64,000 bases of DNA from UBA7239 sp035430165 (GCA_035430165.1 DAOMGE010000008.1:14180-78179), one strand, 5' to 3'; positions 17,218 through 27,245 are shown, numbered from the stretch's first letter. Notes: generated by a model from the letters alone, not told the origin. Made by a program: numbers and translations.

Positions 17218-18504
17218 ATGGCTAAACACGGCGACGACAGTAAATTGCTGTACTGCTCGTTTTGCGGCAAGAGCCAACACGAGGTCAAGAAACTGATCGC
17301 AGGCCCTTCGGTCTTTATTTGCGATGAGTGTGTTGACCTGTGTAACGACATCATCCGTGAAGAAATCCAGGAAAATGCTTCTGAGGCAGGCCGTGAAAAA
17401 CTTCCCAGCCCGAAAGAAATCAATGAAATCCTTGACCAGTATGTGATTGGCCAGCAGAAGGCGAAAAAGATCCTGGCTGTTGCTGTGTACAACCATTACA
17501 AACGCTTGCGATCAACCAGCAGCGGCAAAAAACAGGATAGTGATGTCGAGCTGGGTAAAAGTAACATCCTGATGGTAGGTCCTACAGGCAGCGGCAAGAC
17601 CCTGCTGGCTGAAACGCTGGCACGTTTGCTGGATGTGCCCTTCACCATTGCTGATGCAACGACGCTCACCGAGGCCGGTTATGTAGGTGAGGATGTAGAG
17701 AACATCATCCAGAAACTGTTGCAGAAGTGCGATTACGATGTCGAGAAAGCGCAGGTCGGCATTGTCTATATTGATGAAATCGACAAGATTTCCCGTAAGT
17801 CTGACAATCCGTCCATCACACGTGATGTATCGGGTGAGGGTGTGCAGCAAGCCCTGCTTAAACTCATCGAAGGTACCGTGGCCTCAGTGCCGCCGCAAGG
17901 TGGACGCAAACACCCGCAACAGGAATTCCTGCAGGTTGATACACGCAATATCCTGTTTATCTGTGGCGGGGCTTTTGCGGGACTGGACAAGGTGATTCGT
18001 GACCGTTCAGAGAAGGGCGGCATCGGTTTCAGTGCTGAAGTGAAAAGCAAGGACAATGGCAAGAATATCGGCCAGGCATTGAAGGAACTCGAGCCTGAAG
18101 ATCTGGTACGTTATGGCCTGATACCTGAATTCGTCGGTCGACTGCCCATCATTGCCACGCTGGAGGAGCTGGACGAAGAAGCCCTGATTTCTATCCTGAC
18201 CGAGCCTCGCAACGCACTGACCAAGCAATACAGCAAGCTGTTTGAAATGGAAAATGTGGAGATCGATTTCCGTGAAGACGCCTTGCGCGCTGTTGCCAAA
18301 AAGGCGATGGAACGGAAAACCGGCGCGCGCGGTTTACGCTCGATTCTGGAAAACGTGCTGCTCGATACCATGTACCGCGTGCCTTCAGAACCCAATGTTC
18401 GCAAGGTGGTTATTGATGAGGCGGTAATCAAGGGGGATTCCGAACCCTTGCTGGTTTATCAAACGGTAGAACAGCCAACCCTGAAGGCGGCGTCAGACGA
18501 GTAA
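17218..18504 (+). CDS. clpX: ATP-dependent Clp protease ATPase subunit
   Basis: An AAA+ unfoldase of 428 residues that delivers substrates to ClpP. The N-terminal zinc-binding domain has CSFCGKS and CDECVDLC. Walker A is GPTGSGKT, Walker B VYIDEIDKI, and the pore and sensor regions are present (EGVQQALLKLIEGT, RKTGARGLRSI). The start at 17218 is supported by GTGGAG 8 nt upstream and the typical start MAKHGDDSKLLYCSFC; a longer in-frame ORF exists. An intrinsic terminator follows directly. Confidence 0.97.
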   Translation: MAKHGDDSKLLYCSFCGKSQHEVKKLIAGPSVFICDECVDLCNDIIREEIQENASEAGREKLPSPKEINEILDQYVIGQQKAKKILAVAVYNHYKRLRSTSSGKKQDSDVELGKSNILMVGPTGSGKTLLAETLARLLDVPFTIADATTLTEAGYVGEDVENIIQKLLQKCDYDVEKAQVGIVYIDEIDKISRKSDNPSITRDVSGEGVQQALLKLIEGTVASVPPQGGRKHPQQEFLQVDTRNILFICGGAFAGLDKVIRDRSEKGGIGFSAEVKSKDNGKNIGQALKELEPEDLVRYGLIPEFVGRLPIIATLEELDEEALISILTEPRNALTKQYSKLFEMENVEIDFREDALRAVAKKAMERKTGARGLRSILENVLLDTMYRVPSEPNVRKVVIDEAVIKGDSEPLLVYQTVEQPTLKAASDE

Positions 18505-18511
18505 TACGGAC

Positions 18512-18540
18512 AAGGCGATCTTCGGGTCGCCTTTTTTATT
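18512..18540 (+). terminator. Intrinsic terminator after clpX
   Basis: AAGGCGA (18512-18518) pairs with TCGCCTT (18527-18533) around an 8-nt loop, followed by a T-rich run. It separates clpX from lon. Confidence 0.85.
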
Positions 18541-18708
18541 GCCGGTTTACTTCCATACAAGGCTTGATATTTTCTCGCTCGCCCTGACATTGTTACTCAG
18601 GTGCCAGTTGTAGCGAAAGCTGCAGCGAGAGTTCCGGCGATAAATGTTTTGTAACGGGCGCTGGGTTTGTATTACTGTTGAAGCAGATTCTTTTGGTGGA
18701 GTGCGTGC

Positions 18709-21114
18709 ATGGGCCAGGCCTTTGAACTGCCGTTGTTACCCCTACGGGATGTCGTGGTATATCCTCACATGGTTATACCGCTCTTTGTGGGAAGGGAAAA
18801 ATCCATACGTGCGCTGGAACTGGCGATGGCATCTGACAAACAGATCTTGCTGGTCGCTCAACGCAATCCATCCGATGATGAGCCGACTACGGCAGATCTT
18901 TATTCCATTGGCACGATTGCCACGGTGTTGCAATTACTCAAACTGCCAGATGGTACGGTCAAGGTGCTGGTAGAGGGTGGTGCCCGGGCGCAGATGCAGG
19001 CACTGGTTGATGAAGGTGATCATTTCCGCACAAGGGTAGAAGCGATTACCGAAACGGCGCTCACAGTGCTGGAGGCCGATGCCCTTGTCCGCACATTGAT
19101 GAAGCAGTTTGAGCAGTACGTCAGCTTCAGCAAGAAAATCCCGACGGAAGTCATGAGTTCACTGGCTGCCATTGATGATCCCGGGCGCCTGACTGATTCC
19201 ATCGCCACCCACATGCCACTTGATCTCGCACAGAAGCAGACAATGCTGGAAATGGCCGATGTGCATGCGCGACTTGAGCACTTGCTTGGTGTAATGGAAA
19301 CCGAAGTGGATCTGTTCCAGGTTGAGAAACGCATACGGGGCCGCGTCAAAAAGCAGATGGAGCGCAGCCAGCGCGAGTATTACCTGAATGAACAGATGAA
19401 AGCGATCCAGAAAGAGCTGGGCAATACGGATGCGGCAAACGAATCGGATGAGACCGATAAAAAAATTACCGAAGCCGGCATGCCGAAGGAGGTCGAGGCG
19501 AAAGTTCGTCACGAAGCCGGCAAACTGAAAATGATGTCACCGATGTCAGCCGAAGCCTCAGTCGTCCGGGGTTTTATCGACTGGATGACGTCCATGCCGT
19601 GGAAAAAACAGACCCGCTTGCGTCATGATCTTAAACGCGCAGAGGAAATCCTCAATCGTGACCATTACGGCCTTGAGGAAGTCAAAGAACGCATCCTCGA
19701 ATATCTCGCCGTGCAACAGCGCGTCAAGAAATTACGCGGTCCGGTGTTGTGTCTTGTCGGGCCGCCGGGTGTAGGTAAAACTTCGCTGGGAGAATCTATC
19801 GCCAAGGCAACCAACCGCAAGTTTGTGCGAATGGCGCTGGGTGGTGTGCGCGATGAAGCAGAAATTCGCGGCCATCGCCGTACCTACATCGGCTCGATGC
19901 CAGGCAAACTTCTCCAAAAGCTGGCAAAGGTGGGGGTAAATAATCCGTTGTTCCTCCTTGATGAAATCGACAAGATGGGAATGGATCATCGCGGTGATCC
20001 TGCTTCAGCTTTGTTGGAAGTACTTGATCCAGAACAGAATCACAGTTTTAACGATCACTATCTGGAAGTGGATTACGACTTGTCGAATGTGATGTTTATC
20101 TGCACATCCAACTCGATGAATATTCCGGGCCCATTACTGGATCGCATGGAGATCATCCGCATCCCCGGTTACACCGAAGACGAGAAGCTCAATATTGCCC
20201 AGCGTTACCTGATCCCGAAGCAATTCAGGCAGAACGGTCTGCGCGAGAGCGAATGCAATATCACGGAAGCATCCATTCGCGATGTGGTTCGCTACTACAC
20301 CCGTGAAGCCGGTGTGCGCAATCTTGAACGTGAACTGGCAAAAATCTGTCGCAAGGTTGTGAAAATCAATACAGGGAAAAAAAATAATCCTGCGTTATTC
20401 GTCACACCGGATAACCTTGAGGAGTTGATCGGCGTACGCAAATTCAATTACGGCCGCGCCGAGGAAGAAAACAAGGTGGGGCAAGTCACAGGACTGGCAT
20501 GGACCCAGGTGGGCGGGGAACTACTGACCATCGAAGCAGCAGCAGTGAAGGGCAAGGGTGCAATCGTCAAGACCGGGTCACTGGGCGATATCATGCAGGA
20601 ATCGATACAGGCTGCACTTACCGTCGTGCGCAGCCGTTCCCAGGTGTTGGGTATCCCGGCCAATTTCCACGAAAAGTATGATCTGCACATCCACGTCCCC
20701 GAGGGTGCCACACCGAAAGACGGTCCAAGTGCGGGTATCGCCATGTGCACGGCGTTGGTGTCGGTTCTCACCAATATTCCTGTCAGGGCTGATGTTGCCA
20801 TGACGGGTGAAATCACCTTGCGTGGTCAGGTATTGCCCATTGGTGGCCTGAAAGAAAAATTGCTGGCTGCCCACCGTGGCGGTATACGCACCGTCATTAT
20901 TCCGCAGGAGAATGAGCGGGACCTTCGTGATATTCCTGACAACATCAAAAATGAACTGCTGATCAAGCCAGTGAAATGGATTGATGATGTCCTCGAATTT
21001 GCCTTGCAGGAAGTGCCACAACCTTTATCTGATGAGCAATACCTCGGTGATGCACTTGAAAAAAACAAGAAAACAGGGGCGGAAGACGAAGGTGCGCGTA
21101 TCAGCACGCACTGA
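18709..21114 (+). CDS. lon: Lon protease
   Basis: An ATP-dependent serine protease of 801 residues that degrades misfolded and regulatory proteins. It has the N-terminal substrate domain (LPLLPLRDVVVYPHMVIPLFVGR), an AAA+ module with Walker A GPPGVGKTSLGE and Walker B LFLLDEIDKMG, and a C-terminal protease domain with S674 in KDGPSAGIAM and the partner lysine (about K717) in GGLKEKLLAAHRGG. GGTGGAG precedes the ATG. A heat-shock-like CTTGAT (18563) with CCCTGACAT 13 nt later lies upstream, but its -10 is a poor match. Confidence 0.97.
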   Translation: MGQAFELPLLPLRDVVVYPHMVIPLFVGREKSIRALELAMASDKQILLVAQRNPSDDEPTTADLYSIGTIATVLQLLKLPDGTVKVLVEGGARAQMQALVDEGDHFRTRVEAITETALTVLEADALVRTLMKQFEQYVSFSKKIPTEVMSSLAAIDDPGRLTDSIATHMPLDLAQKQTMLEMADVHARLEHLLGVMETEVDLFQVEKRIRGRVKKQMERSQREYYLNEQMKAIQKELGNTDAANESDETDKKITEAGMPKEVEAKVRHEAGKLKMMSPMSAEASVVRGFIDWMTSMPWKKQTRLRHDLKRAEEILNRDHYGLEEVKERILEYLAVQQRVKKLRGPVLCLVGPPGVGKTSLGESIAKATNRKFVRMALGGVRDEAEIRGHRRTYIGSMPGKLLQKLAKVGVNNPLFLLDEIDKMGMDHRGDPASALLEVLDPEQNHSFNDHYLEVDYDLSNVMFICTSNSMNIPGPLLDRMEIIRIPGYTEDEKLNIAQRYLIPKQFRQNGLRESECNITEASIRDVVRYYTREAGVRNLERELAKICRKVVKINTGKKNNPALFVTPDNLEELIGVRKFNYGRAEEENKVGQVTGLAWTQVGGELLTIEAAAVKGKGAIVKTGSLGDIMQESIQAALTVVRSRSQVLGIPANFHEKYDLHIHVPEGATPKDGPSAGIAMCTALVSVLTNIPVRADVAMTGEITLRGQVLPIGGLKEKLLAAHRGGIRTVIIPQENERDLRDIPDNIKNELLIKPVKWIDDVLEFALQEVPQPLSDEQYLGDALEKNKKTGAEDEGARISTH

Positions 21115-21159
21115 ACTTATGAAAAAGCGGGGAATATGTCGCAAAGACGTATTTCTCGC

Positions 21160-21188
21160 TTGACCCCCTCGGGATGCAAGGGTATAAA
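21160..21188 (+). promoter_or_regulatory. Strong sigma-70 type promoter for hup
   Basis: TTGACC (21160-21165) and TATAAA (21183-21188) are spaced by 17 nt, a near-consensus pair. Transcription would begin near 21195, leaving an untranslated leader of about 125 nt before hup. An independent promoter here suits the abundance of HU. Confidence 0.75.
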
Positions 21189-21321
21189 TCGCACCCTCGC
21201 GCGAATGTAGCAGGCCAGACTCCCACAGGGTTTTACGCGCGAATACACAGTCGGGTGCCATAATTGATGCAGGCCCACCGAATACCGCCACACAAATGGA
21301 ACAACATCCAAGGGGTTCTCC

Positions 21322-21594
21322 GTGAATAAAACAGAAATGATTGACGCCATTGCAGCCGCAGCTGACCTTCCGAAAGCCGCAGCCGGTCGTGCTCTTGACG
21401 CCGTGATTGACAGTATTACCCAGTCGCTGAAAAAAAATGAACAAGTTACTTTGGTTGGTTTCGGTACGTTTGTAGTAAAGGAACGTGCTGCACGTGCTGG
21501 CCGTAACCCCAAGACAGGTGAAGCGATCGAAATCAAGGCCGCCCGCCAGCCAGGCTTCAAGCCAGGCAAAGCACTCAAAGACGCAGTTGCCTGA
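21322..21594 (+). CDS. hupB: DNA-binding protein HU (beta type)
   Basis: A 90-residue nucleoid protein that bends DNA as a dimer. The sequence MNKTEMIDAIAAAADLPKAA at the start and VGFGTFVVKERAARAGRNPKTG in the beta-arm region are diagnostic. The arm tip carries the usual R-N-P motif for intercalation. The start is GTG, with AAGGGG at 21310-21315. It follows lon, as in E. coli and pseudomonads, with its own promoter and terminator. Confidence 0.97.
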   Translation: MNKTEMIDAIAAAADLPKAAAGRALDAVIDSITQSLKKNEQVTLVGFGTFVVKERAARAGRNPKTGEAIEIKAARQPGFKPGKALKDAVA

Positions 21595-21632
21595 GTCATT
21601 CTGCCCGGCAGGGCAGCAGTCAGCGAGTCCGG

Positions 21633-21660
21633 AAGGCGCATCCTTGATGCGCCTTTTTTG
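21633..21660 (+). terminator. Intrinsic terminator after hupB
   Basis: AAGGCGCATC (21633-21642) pairs with GATGCGCCTT (21646-21655) around a 3-nt loop, then a T-run. This is a strong 10-bp hairpin. Confidence 0.9.
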
Positions 21661-21774
21661 TTAATATGCCTGCTGCCAAAATCGACATGGGCACGGCCTG
21701 CAACAGGCAGCTGCCTTTCATAAACGAGTAGTTGTCATACACACCAAGAAAAATTGCCAGATATCGGGGGATGC

Positions 21775-23691
21775 ATGCTGGAGTTTATACGGGAAAAAAT
21801 GCAAGGCGCTTTTGCCACTGTCATCATTGGCTTTTTTTGTGTTGCATTTGCACTCTGGGGTGTTGAGCGACTTTTCAGCGGTGGAGGCAAGAGCAAGGCT
21901 GTAGTCGTTGTGAATGGCGATGAAATCTTCGAGCCTGAAATTGCGAATGCGATTGATATGCTGCGCAAATATTATATGAACCAGCTCGGCGGCAAGGTTG
22001 ATTCCAGTTTCCTCAATGACAAGATGCTGCGTGGGCCGGCAGTGGATACGCTGGTGAAACGCAAGTTGCTGGCATCAGAAACGACAGCGCTGAATATGGG
22101 CATCGGTTCCTCCACAATAGATCGCAATATTGTCAGCGATCCCGTTTTCAGTCGCGACGGCAAGCGTTTTGATCCTGAATACTATCAAGAGCAATTACGT
22201 AAAGCGCAGATCACTGCAGCAGCCTACCAGAAGCAGTTGCGCCAGCAATTGATGTTTGGCCAGTTGCAAAGCGGCATTGCTGATACGGCTTTTGTGACAG
22301 ACGCACAGGTAATGGGTCTTGCCCGTCTGATGGCACAAAAACGTGACTTTGAATATATCCGCATTCCCCTGCAGCAGTATGTTGATTCGGTGATTGTCGC
22401 GGACGATGCTATAGAAGCCTATTATAAAAGTCATGCCAATGAATTCATGACAGAAGAAACGGTTGGCATTGAATACATTGAACTGAACAAGGCGGATATC
22501 GCCAGGTCGGTTAAAGTCGAGGACAAGGATCTGCAGGAAGCCTATGACAAGGAAAGAGCTGCATTCAAGTCAACCAGTGAGCGGCGCGCAGCACATATTC
22601 TGGTAGATGCCAAGGATGAAACAGCGGCAAAGGCTAAACTGCAGGAGATAGATTCAAAATTGTCTTCGGGCGCTGATTTTGCAGCAGTTGCAAAACAGTA
22701 TTCGATTGATGAAGGCTCAGCTGCAAAAGGCGGTGATGTCGGCTTCACGTCTGGTACTGCATTTGTACCAGCCTTCGAAAGTGCATTGGCATCCCTTCAG
22801 AAAGTGGGTGACATTTCCAAGCCGGTCAAAACAGAATTTGGATACCACATTATCAAATTGCTGGAAGAGCGCCAGACTGAAGTTCCCCCTTTCGAGAAGC
22901 GTAAAGCAGAGCTGGAGCAACAATTGCGCATGGCAAAGGCGGGCACGGCATTTGCTGAAAAACTTGAGCAGCTGAATGAGGCAACCTATAGCGCGGGTGA
23001 CCTCGCTGGTCCTGCCAAAGAACTTGGACTCACCGTAAAAAAATCCCCTGCGTTTGCCAGACATGGTGGTGTTGATATTGCGGGCCAACAGAAAGTGATT
23101 GAGGCTGCCTTTTCTGCAGATCTGGTTGATTCCGGCAAAAACAGCCAGATGATCGAGTTATCTGCAGATCGCGCCCTGGTGTTAAGGGTTTCAGAACACC
23201 ATCTTCCCGTGGTGAAGGAACTTGCCCAGGTCAAGCCCAGCATTATTGAAAAACTGAAAAGAGAGCAGGCCGTTACAGCGATCCACCAGAAAATCCAGGA
23301 TCTCAAGACAAAGGCACAGAGTGAAAACAGTCTGGCAGGTATAGCAGCAACAGAAAAACTCAAAGTCATCACCCGTAGCGGGAAAACGCGCAATGCCGGT
23401 GGTGATGAGGCCGAGATTCTGCCATCCATTTTCAAATTGCCAAAACCGGCAACCGGGCAGGCTGTACTGGACTCCATGGAAATGGCAAACGGTGACTATG
23501 CGTTGATACACCTGATTGCCGTGCAAGATGTGGCTGTCACCACTGACAGCCCTGAGTACAAGGCAGCAGAACAGCAGTTGTCTGGCGGTATCGGTAGCAT
23601 GCAGTTTGCTACTTTCGAGCAGCAATTGCGTAGCAAGGCCAAGATTATCAATCACGATGTTGTAGCTGATAGCAATCCAACGACGCCTTGA
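21775..23691 (+). CDS. ppiD: Periplasmic folding chaperone PpiD (SurA_N and PpiC domains)
   Basis: An inner-membrane-anchored periplasmic chaperone of 638 residues that meets proteins leaving the Sec translocon. It has a short cytoplasmic N-terminus (MLEFIREKMQGAF), one membrane span (about 12-33) and a SurA-like N domain. A parvulin-type PpiC domain lies at about 265-360 (ERRAAHILVDAKDE, then GGDVGFTSG and FGYHIIKLLE), followed by a long C-terminal region. The frame is open to a TTG at 21754, but the ATG at 21775 after a GGGGG run gives the family N-terminus. It follows hupB, a conserved order. Confidence 0.93.
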   Translation: MLEFIREKMQGAFATVIIGFFCVAFALWGVERLFSGGGKSKAVVVVNGDEIFEPEIANAIDMLRKYYMNQLGGKVDSSFLNDKMLRGPAVDTLVKRKLLASETTALNMGIGSSTIDRNIVSDPVFSRDGKRFDPEYYQEQLRKAQITAAAYQKQLRQQLMFGQLQSGIADTAFVTDAQVMGLARLMAQKRDFEYIRIPLQQYVDSVIVADDAIEAYYKSHANEFMTEETVGIEYIELNKADIARSVKVEDKDLQEAYDKERAAFKSTSERRAAHILVDAKDETAAKAKLQEIDSKLSSGADFAAVAKQYSIDEGSAAKGGDVGFTSGTAFVPAFESALASLQKVGDISKPVKTEFGYHIIKLLEERQTEVPPFEKRKAELEQQLRMAKAGTAFAEKLEQLNEATYSAGDLAGPAKELGLTVKKSPAFARHGGVDIAGQQKVIEAAFSADLVDSGKNSQMIELSADRALVLRVSEHHLPVVKELAQVKPSIIEKLKREQAVTAIHQKIQDLKTKAQSENSLAGIAATEKLKVITRSGKTRNAGGDEAEILPSIFKLPKPATGQAVLDSMEMANGDYALIHLIAVQDVAVTTDSPEYKAAEQQLSGGIGSMQFATFEQQLRSKAKIINHDVVADSNPTTP

Positions 23692-23712
23692 TGCCCGGTT
23701 TTGTGAAATAAC

Positions 23713-26061
23713 GTGTTGTCGCAACCAACAGCACACGACCGCTTGCGATATCTTGCAGCATTGCTGGATATAAGGTTTCTTTTGCTGCTGTTGTGCCTTG
23801 CCGTTTTATTGACACCCAGCGCACGCCTGCCATTGGCTGACAAGGTAGACGAATCGCTTTTTGCGCTGGGAGCCTTGCTTCAGCGTGAACCCATCGACAC
23901 GAAGCCTTATGTGCGTATTGATGTACCTTCTCGGGAAATCCAGCGCTTCCTGCACGATCCCGCCAGTGCCATTGATATGATGAACATGCTGGAACAACTC
24001 CAGCAGACATTCACACGTGGCACAGCATTTGTATTAAGAGAGCCTGTCTGGCGGCAGTATGCAGCCCAGGATTTTCTCATCGCACATTGGCACGATGTTT
24101 CCACCGGTTCCCAACCGGAAACAGAAAAAAACCTGGCCGATATCAACGCTCGCATGCGGATATTTATTTCCGTTCTTGCAAACCCGAAATATGTCTTCGC
24201 CATGCAACAGGATGCACGGTTTGTTGCGCATGCATGGCAGCTGGATTTCTTGCAGAATGGCCCGTCGGGATTGAAAAACCTGTTACAACCGCCACTGCCC
24301 GTTGCAGCTATATCGCCAATCGACAAAATGGAAAGTGCATCGCCACTGGCCGGGATCACCGAGTTGGGTCGGCCGTTGTTATGGCAGGCGGATGACCTTT
24401 TACGACCGGATGCACGACTCGAGTTATTCATGCACCAGCAGGGCCTGCATGCACCTGCCTGGCTGGCAGGGCAGGGCTTCCAGTGGCCCGACCATACATT
24501 GCGGACATCATTCAATGCGGTTGTCTATCCGCGTTTTACAGCCGGTTCTGCCGCGGCACCCGCCCTGCAACACTACAACTTGCAGCAACTGGCAACACAG
24601 GATGTACGTCGCCTGCTACATGAAAAAACGGTCGTGATTGCAGAGCAAGGTGATCTCGTGGCCGATGACATGCTCTACAGCGTATTGAGCCTGGAAGGTG
24701 GTTACTACGCGGTTGCACCGGAATGGCTACCCTTGTTCAGGATCGGCGTGATACTGGTGATCATGTTACTGGCGGTATCTTCACACTACAGTAGTAAACG
24801 CCTGTTCTCGATCCTCAATTTGCTGGTACTGGCGAGCCTGTTACTGACGCAGCAGATTTTTCTGTTACTACATAGGGAATGGTTGCCAATTGCTGCTTGT
24901 GTGCTGCTGTTACTGGGTTGCTACCTCACGATTCTTTTGTGGGAAATCCGGCGGCAGTACTATCCGCTGGCAACAGGCGACTTGTCACGGAAATCATCAC
25001 TGGCACACGTTGCCGACAACACAGCATCAGTTCCTGTTCCGTTATCGCGACCCGATAAAATCCGCCCGTCAGGTCCATCACTGTTTGCACGAATTTTCAA
25101 AAAATCATCATCAAATTCCAACAAAAGAAATCGTTACCTGGACGATGACGAGGCAACTCTGTTTGATACTGGCGCGATGGAAAAGACTGCAAGATTGACA
25201 ACAGCGGCGCCACCACCCAGGAAACAACGCCAGTTTCTTGGTCGCTATCAGGTGCAACGTGAGTTGGGCAGGGGAGCGATGGGTGTGGTTTACCTCGGGT
25301 TTGATCCCAAGATTGCCAGACAGGTAGCCATCAAGACCTTGCATTACACACAATTTGATTCAAGTGAACTTGCTTCGGTGAAAGAACGCTTTTTTCGCGA
25401 GGCAGAAGCCGCCGGGCGTTTGCGCCATCCCAATATCGTCACCATTTATGATGCCGGTGAAGAATCTGACCTTGCTTACATTGCGATGGACTATGTCAGC
25501 GGCAATTCGTTGGCAGCACACATCCGCAAAGACCAGTTGCTGGATGTGGAGCTGGTGTACTGGATCATGATGAATGTGGCGGATGCCGTGGCTTATGCCA
25601 ATTCACAGGGGATTATTCATCGCGATATAAAACCGAGCAACATCCTTTTCGATGCAAAAACCAATGAAGTGAAAGTTGCGGATTTCGGTATTGCCCGGAT
25701 CATGGATAGCACGGTATCGCGCACCAAGACCGGTGACATACTCGGCAGCCCGCTGTACATGGCGCCAGAGCAATTGAAGGGAGAACCGGTCAGTCCCCGC
25801 TCTGATGTGTTCAGTCTCGGTGTGACGTTTTACCAGTTATTGACAGGAGAGTTGCCCTTCAAGGGCAATAATATCCATGAGCTGTCCTTGCAGATCGTAC
25901 AGGCCAAATTCAGATCGGTGGATGAGGTGCGTCCTGGCTTGCCCGACAGTGCGCGACTCATCATTAACAAGGCCTTGCAAAAAAATCCGGATAAACGCTA
26001 TAACACAGCTGCAGAAATGGCAGAGGCACTGAATCGTGCCTATAGCAAAGAGTTCACATGA
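23713..26061 (+). CDS. Transmembrane Ser/Thr protein kinase with CHASE2-like sensor
   Basis: A 782-residue receptor kinase. A first membrane span (about 20-37) leads to a periplasmic region of about 300 residues resembling CHASE2, then three spans (about 342-410), a Ser/Pro-rich linker and a Hanks-type kinase domain from about 510. Visible motifs are the glycine loop GRGAMGVVYLG, VAIK with K541, HRDIKPSN with D638, DFG at 657 and SPLYMAPEQ. All catalytic residues are intact. The GTG at 23713 is a weakly supported start. Its stop overlaps the PP2C start by ATGA, making a kinase-phosphatase-FHA unit. Ligand and targets are unknown. Confidence 0.88.
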   Translation: MLSQPTAHDRLRYLAALLDIRFLLLLLCLAVLLTPSARLPLADKVDESLFALGALLQREPIDTKPYVRIDVPSREIQRFLHDPASAIDMMNMLEQLQQTFTRGTAFVLREPVWRQYAAQDFLIAHWHDVSTGSQPETEKNLADINARMRIFISVLANPKYVFAMQQDARFVAHAWQLDFLQNGPSGLKNLLQPPLPVAAISPIDKMESASPLAGITELGRPLLWQADDLLRPDARLELFMHQQGLHAPAWLAGQGFQWPDHTLRTSFNAVVYPRFTAGSAAAPALQHYNLQQLATQDVRRLLHEKTVVIAEQGDLVADDMLYSVLSLEGGYYAVAPEWLPLFRIGVILVIMLLAVSSHYSSKRLFSILNLLVLASLLLTQQIFLLLHREWLPIAACVLLLLGCYLTILLWEIRRQYYPLATGDLSRKSSLAHVADNTASVPVPLSRPDKIRPSGPSLFARIFKKSSSNSNKRNRYLDDDEATLFDTGAMEKTARLTTAAPPPRKQRQFLGRYQVQRELGRGAMGVVYLGFDPKIARQVAIKTLHYTQFDSSELASVKERFFREAEAAGRLRHPNIVTIYDAGEESDLAYIAMDYVSGNSLAAHIRKDQLLDVELVYWIMMNVADAVAYANSQGIIHRDIKPSNILFDAKTNEVKVADFGIARIMDSTVSRTKTGDILGSPLYMAPEQLKGEPVSPRSDVFSLGVTFYQLLTGELPFKGNNIHELSLQIVQAKFRSVDEVRPGLPDSARLIINKALQKNPDKRYNTAAEMAEALNRAYSKEFT

Positions 26062-26798
26062 AGCACTCCAGGTCATCCTTGTCCACCGTCGCAGGATTTA
26101 CCCACATCGGCTGCGTGCGCTCACGGAATGAGGATAACCTGTATTTCGAAACACACCCGCACAAGGATGCCATACTGGCCGTCATTGCAGACGGCATGGG
26201 CGGACACGCTGGTGGCGCCATGGCCAGTCGGCTGACGATTGAGGCGTATTTTCGCGGATGGAAGCGACTGGAGTCGCCGAATGGCCAGTGGTTGTGCGAT
26301 ACCGCTGTGGTTGCCAACAACCTGATTCGCTGGCATGCAGAAAAGGATCCCTCACTGAAGGACATGGGAACAACGCTGGTTGCCTTTTTGCTGATTGATG
26401 GCGTCGCACACGTTGTCAATATTGGCGACTCGCGTTGTTACCACTACAGCAAGCGCAAGCTGACGCAGATCACCACGGACCACTCATTGGTGCAAAGCAT
26501 GGTGGACAAGGGATCGCTGACGCCAGAGCAGGCAGAACAAAGCCCGATCAGGAACTATCTCACACGTTCATTGGGATCTTTCCAGAACCCTGAAGTTGAT
26601 TACAAGACCATCCCGGTCAACCAGGGTGACCGGTTGTTATTGTGTTCCGACGGGTTGAGCAACATGCTCAAGAAACAGGAAATTTCGGTATTGTTACGCA
26701 CGCGAACCAATGACGAATATATTTGCCAGACCATGATCGAACTGGCCTTGTTACGCGGTGCAAGTGACAATATTTCTGTTATCGTCTGCACCGTCTAG
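26058..26798 (+). CDS. PP2C-family Ser/Thr protein phosphatase
   Basis: A 246-residue metal-dependent phosphatase. The metal-binding motifs ADGMGGHAGG near residue 45, NIGDSRCYHY, LCSDGLSNML and a final DNISVIVC are all present. It is encoded with ATGA overlap directly after the membrane kinase and should reverse its phosphorylations, as in PknB/PstP-type pairs. There is no membrane segment, so it is expected in the cytoplasm. Confidence 0.92.
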   Translation: MKHSRSSLSTVAGFTHIGCVRSRNEDNLYFETHPHKDAILAVIADGMGGHAGGAMASRLTIEAYFRGWKRLESPNGQWLCDTAVVANNLIRWHAEKDPSLKDMGTTLVAFLLIDGVAHVVNIGDSRCYHYSKRKLTQITTDHSLVQSMVDKGSLTPEQAEQSPIRNYLTRSLGSFQNPEVDYKTIPVNQGDRLLLCSDGLSNMLKKQEISVLLRTRTNDEYICQTMIELALLRGASDNISVIVCTV

Positions 26799-26832
26799 CG
26801 TGGCAGTTTTTTGTAAGTGGAGGATTAAAGCT

Positions 26833-27192
26833 ATGGCGTTACTGGTGCAGCTCATAGACGGGGTTGTCGGAAATAAATTCACCCTCGACAAGCAGTTACA
26901 CACGATAGGTCGCCATCCACAGAACGAAATATTTCTTGATGATGTCGCGGTGAGTGTCAAACACGCCGTGATAGAAGCCAGGGAAAACAGTTATCTGGAT
27001 GGTTACTGTGATTTCACCCTGAAAGACCTCGGCAGTACCAACGGCACTTTCGTCAACGATGAGCGCATTACCGAGCAGAAACTGGTTAACGGTGATCTGG
27101 TCCGGATAGTCTGGAACACATTCCGGTTTATTGATGACAATGAAATGGATCTTGAGAAAACAACCCAGATATTGATGGGATCAACATTCTGA
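26833..27192 (+). CDS. FHA-domain protein
   Basis: A 119-residue protein made almost entirely of one forkhead-associated domain, which binds phosphothreonine. The hallmark residues are IGRHPQNEIFLDD, SVKHAVIEA and DLGSTNGTFVNDERI. A longer ORF overlaps the phosphatase, but AGTGGAGGA 9 nt before the ATG at 26833 fixes the start. Its position after a kinase and a phosphatase makes it the likely reader of that pathway. The C-terminus (DLEKTTQILMG) contains a TT-Q segment that could itself be phosphorylated; this is a guess. Confidence 0.9.
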   Translation: MALLVQLIDGVVGNKFTLDKQLHTIGRHPQNEIFLDDVAVSVKHAVIEARENSYLDGYCDFTLKDLGSTNGTFVNDERITEQKLVNGDLVRIVWNTFRFIDDNEMDLEKTTQILMGSTF

Positions 27193-27245
27193 CGCAGCAA
27201 GCGTCCTCCTTCATGTAAAGACAGGAATACAAAAGGACACAGGGC

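Noticed and set aside
18563..18590. Sigma-32 heat-shock promoter before lon
   Set aside because: CTTGAT followed after 13 nt by CCCTGACAT is suggestive, but the -10 matches CCCCATNT poorly, so it is only mentioned under lon and not listed as a feature.
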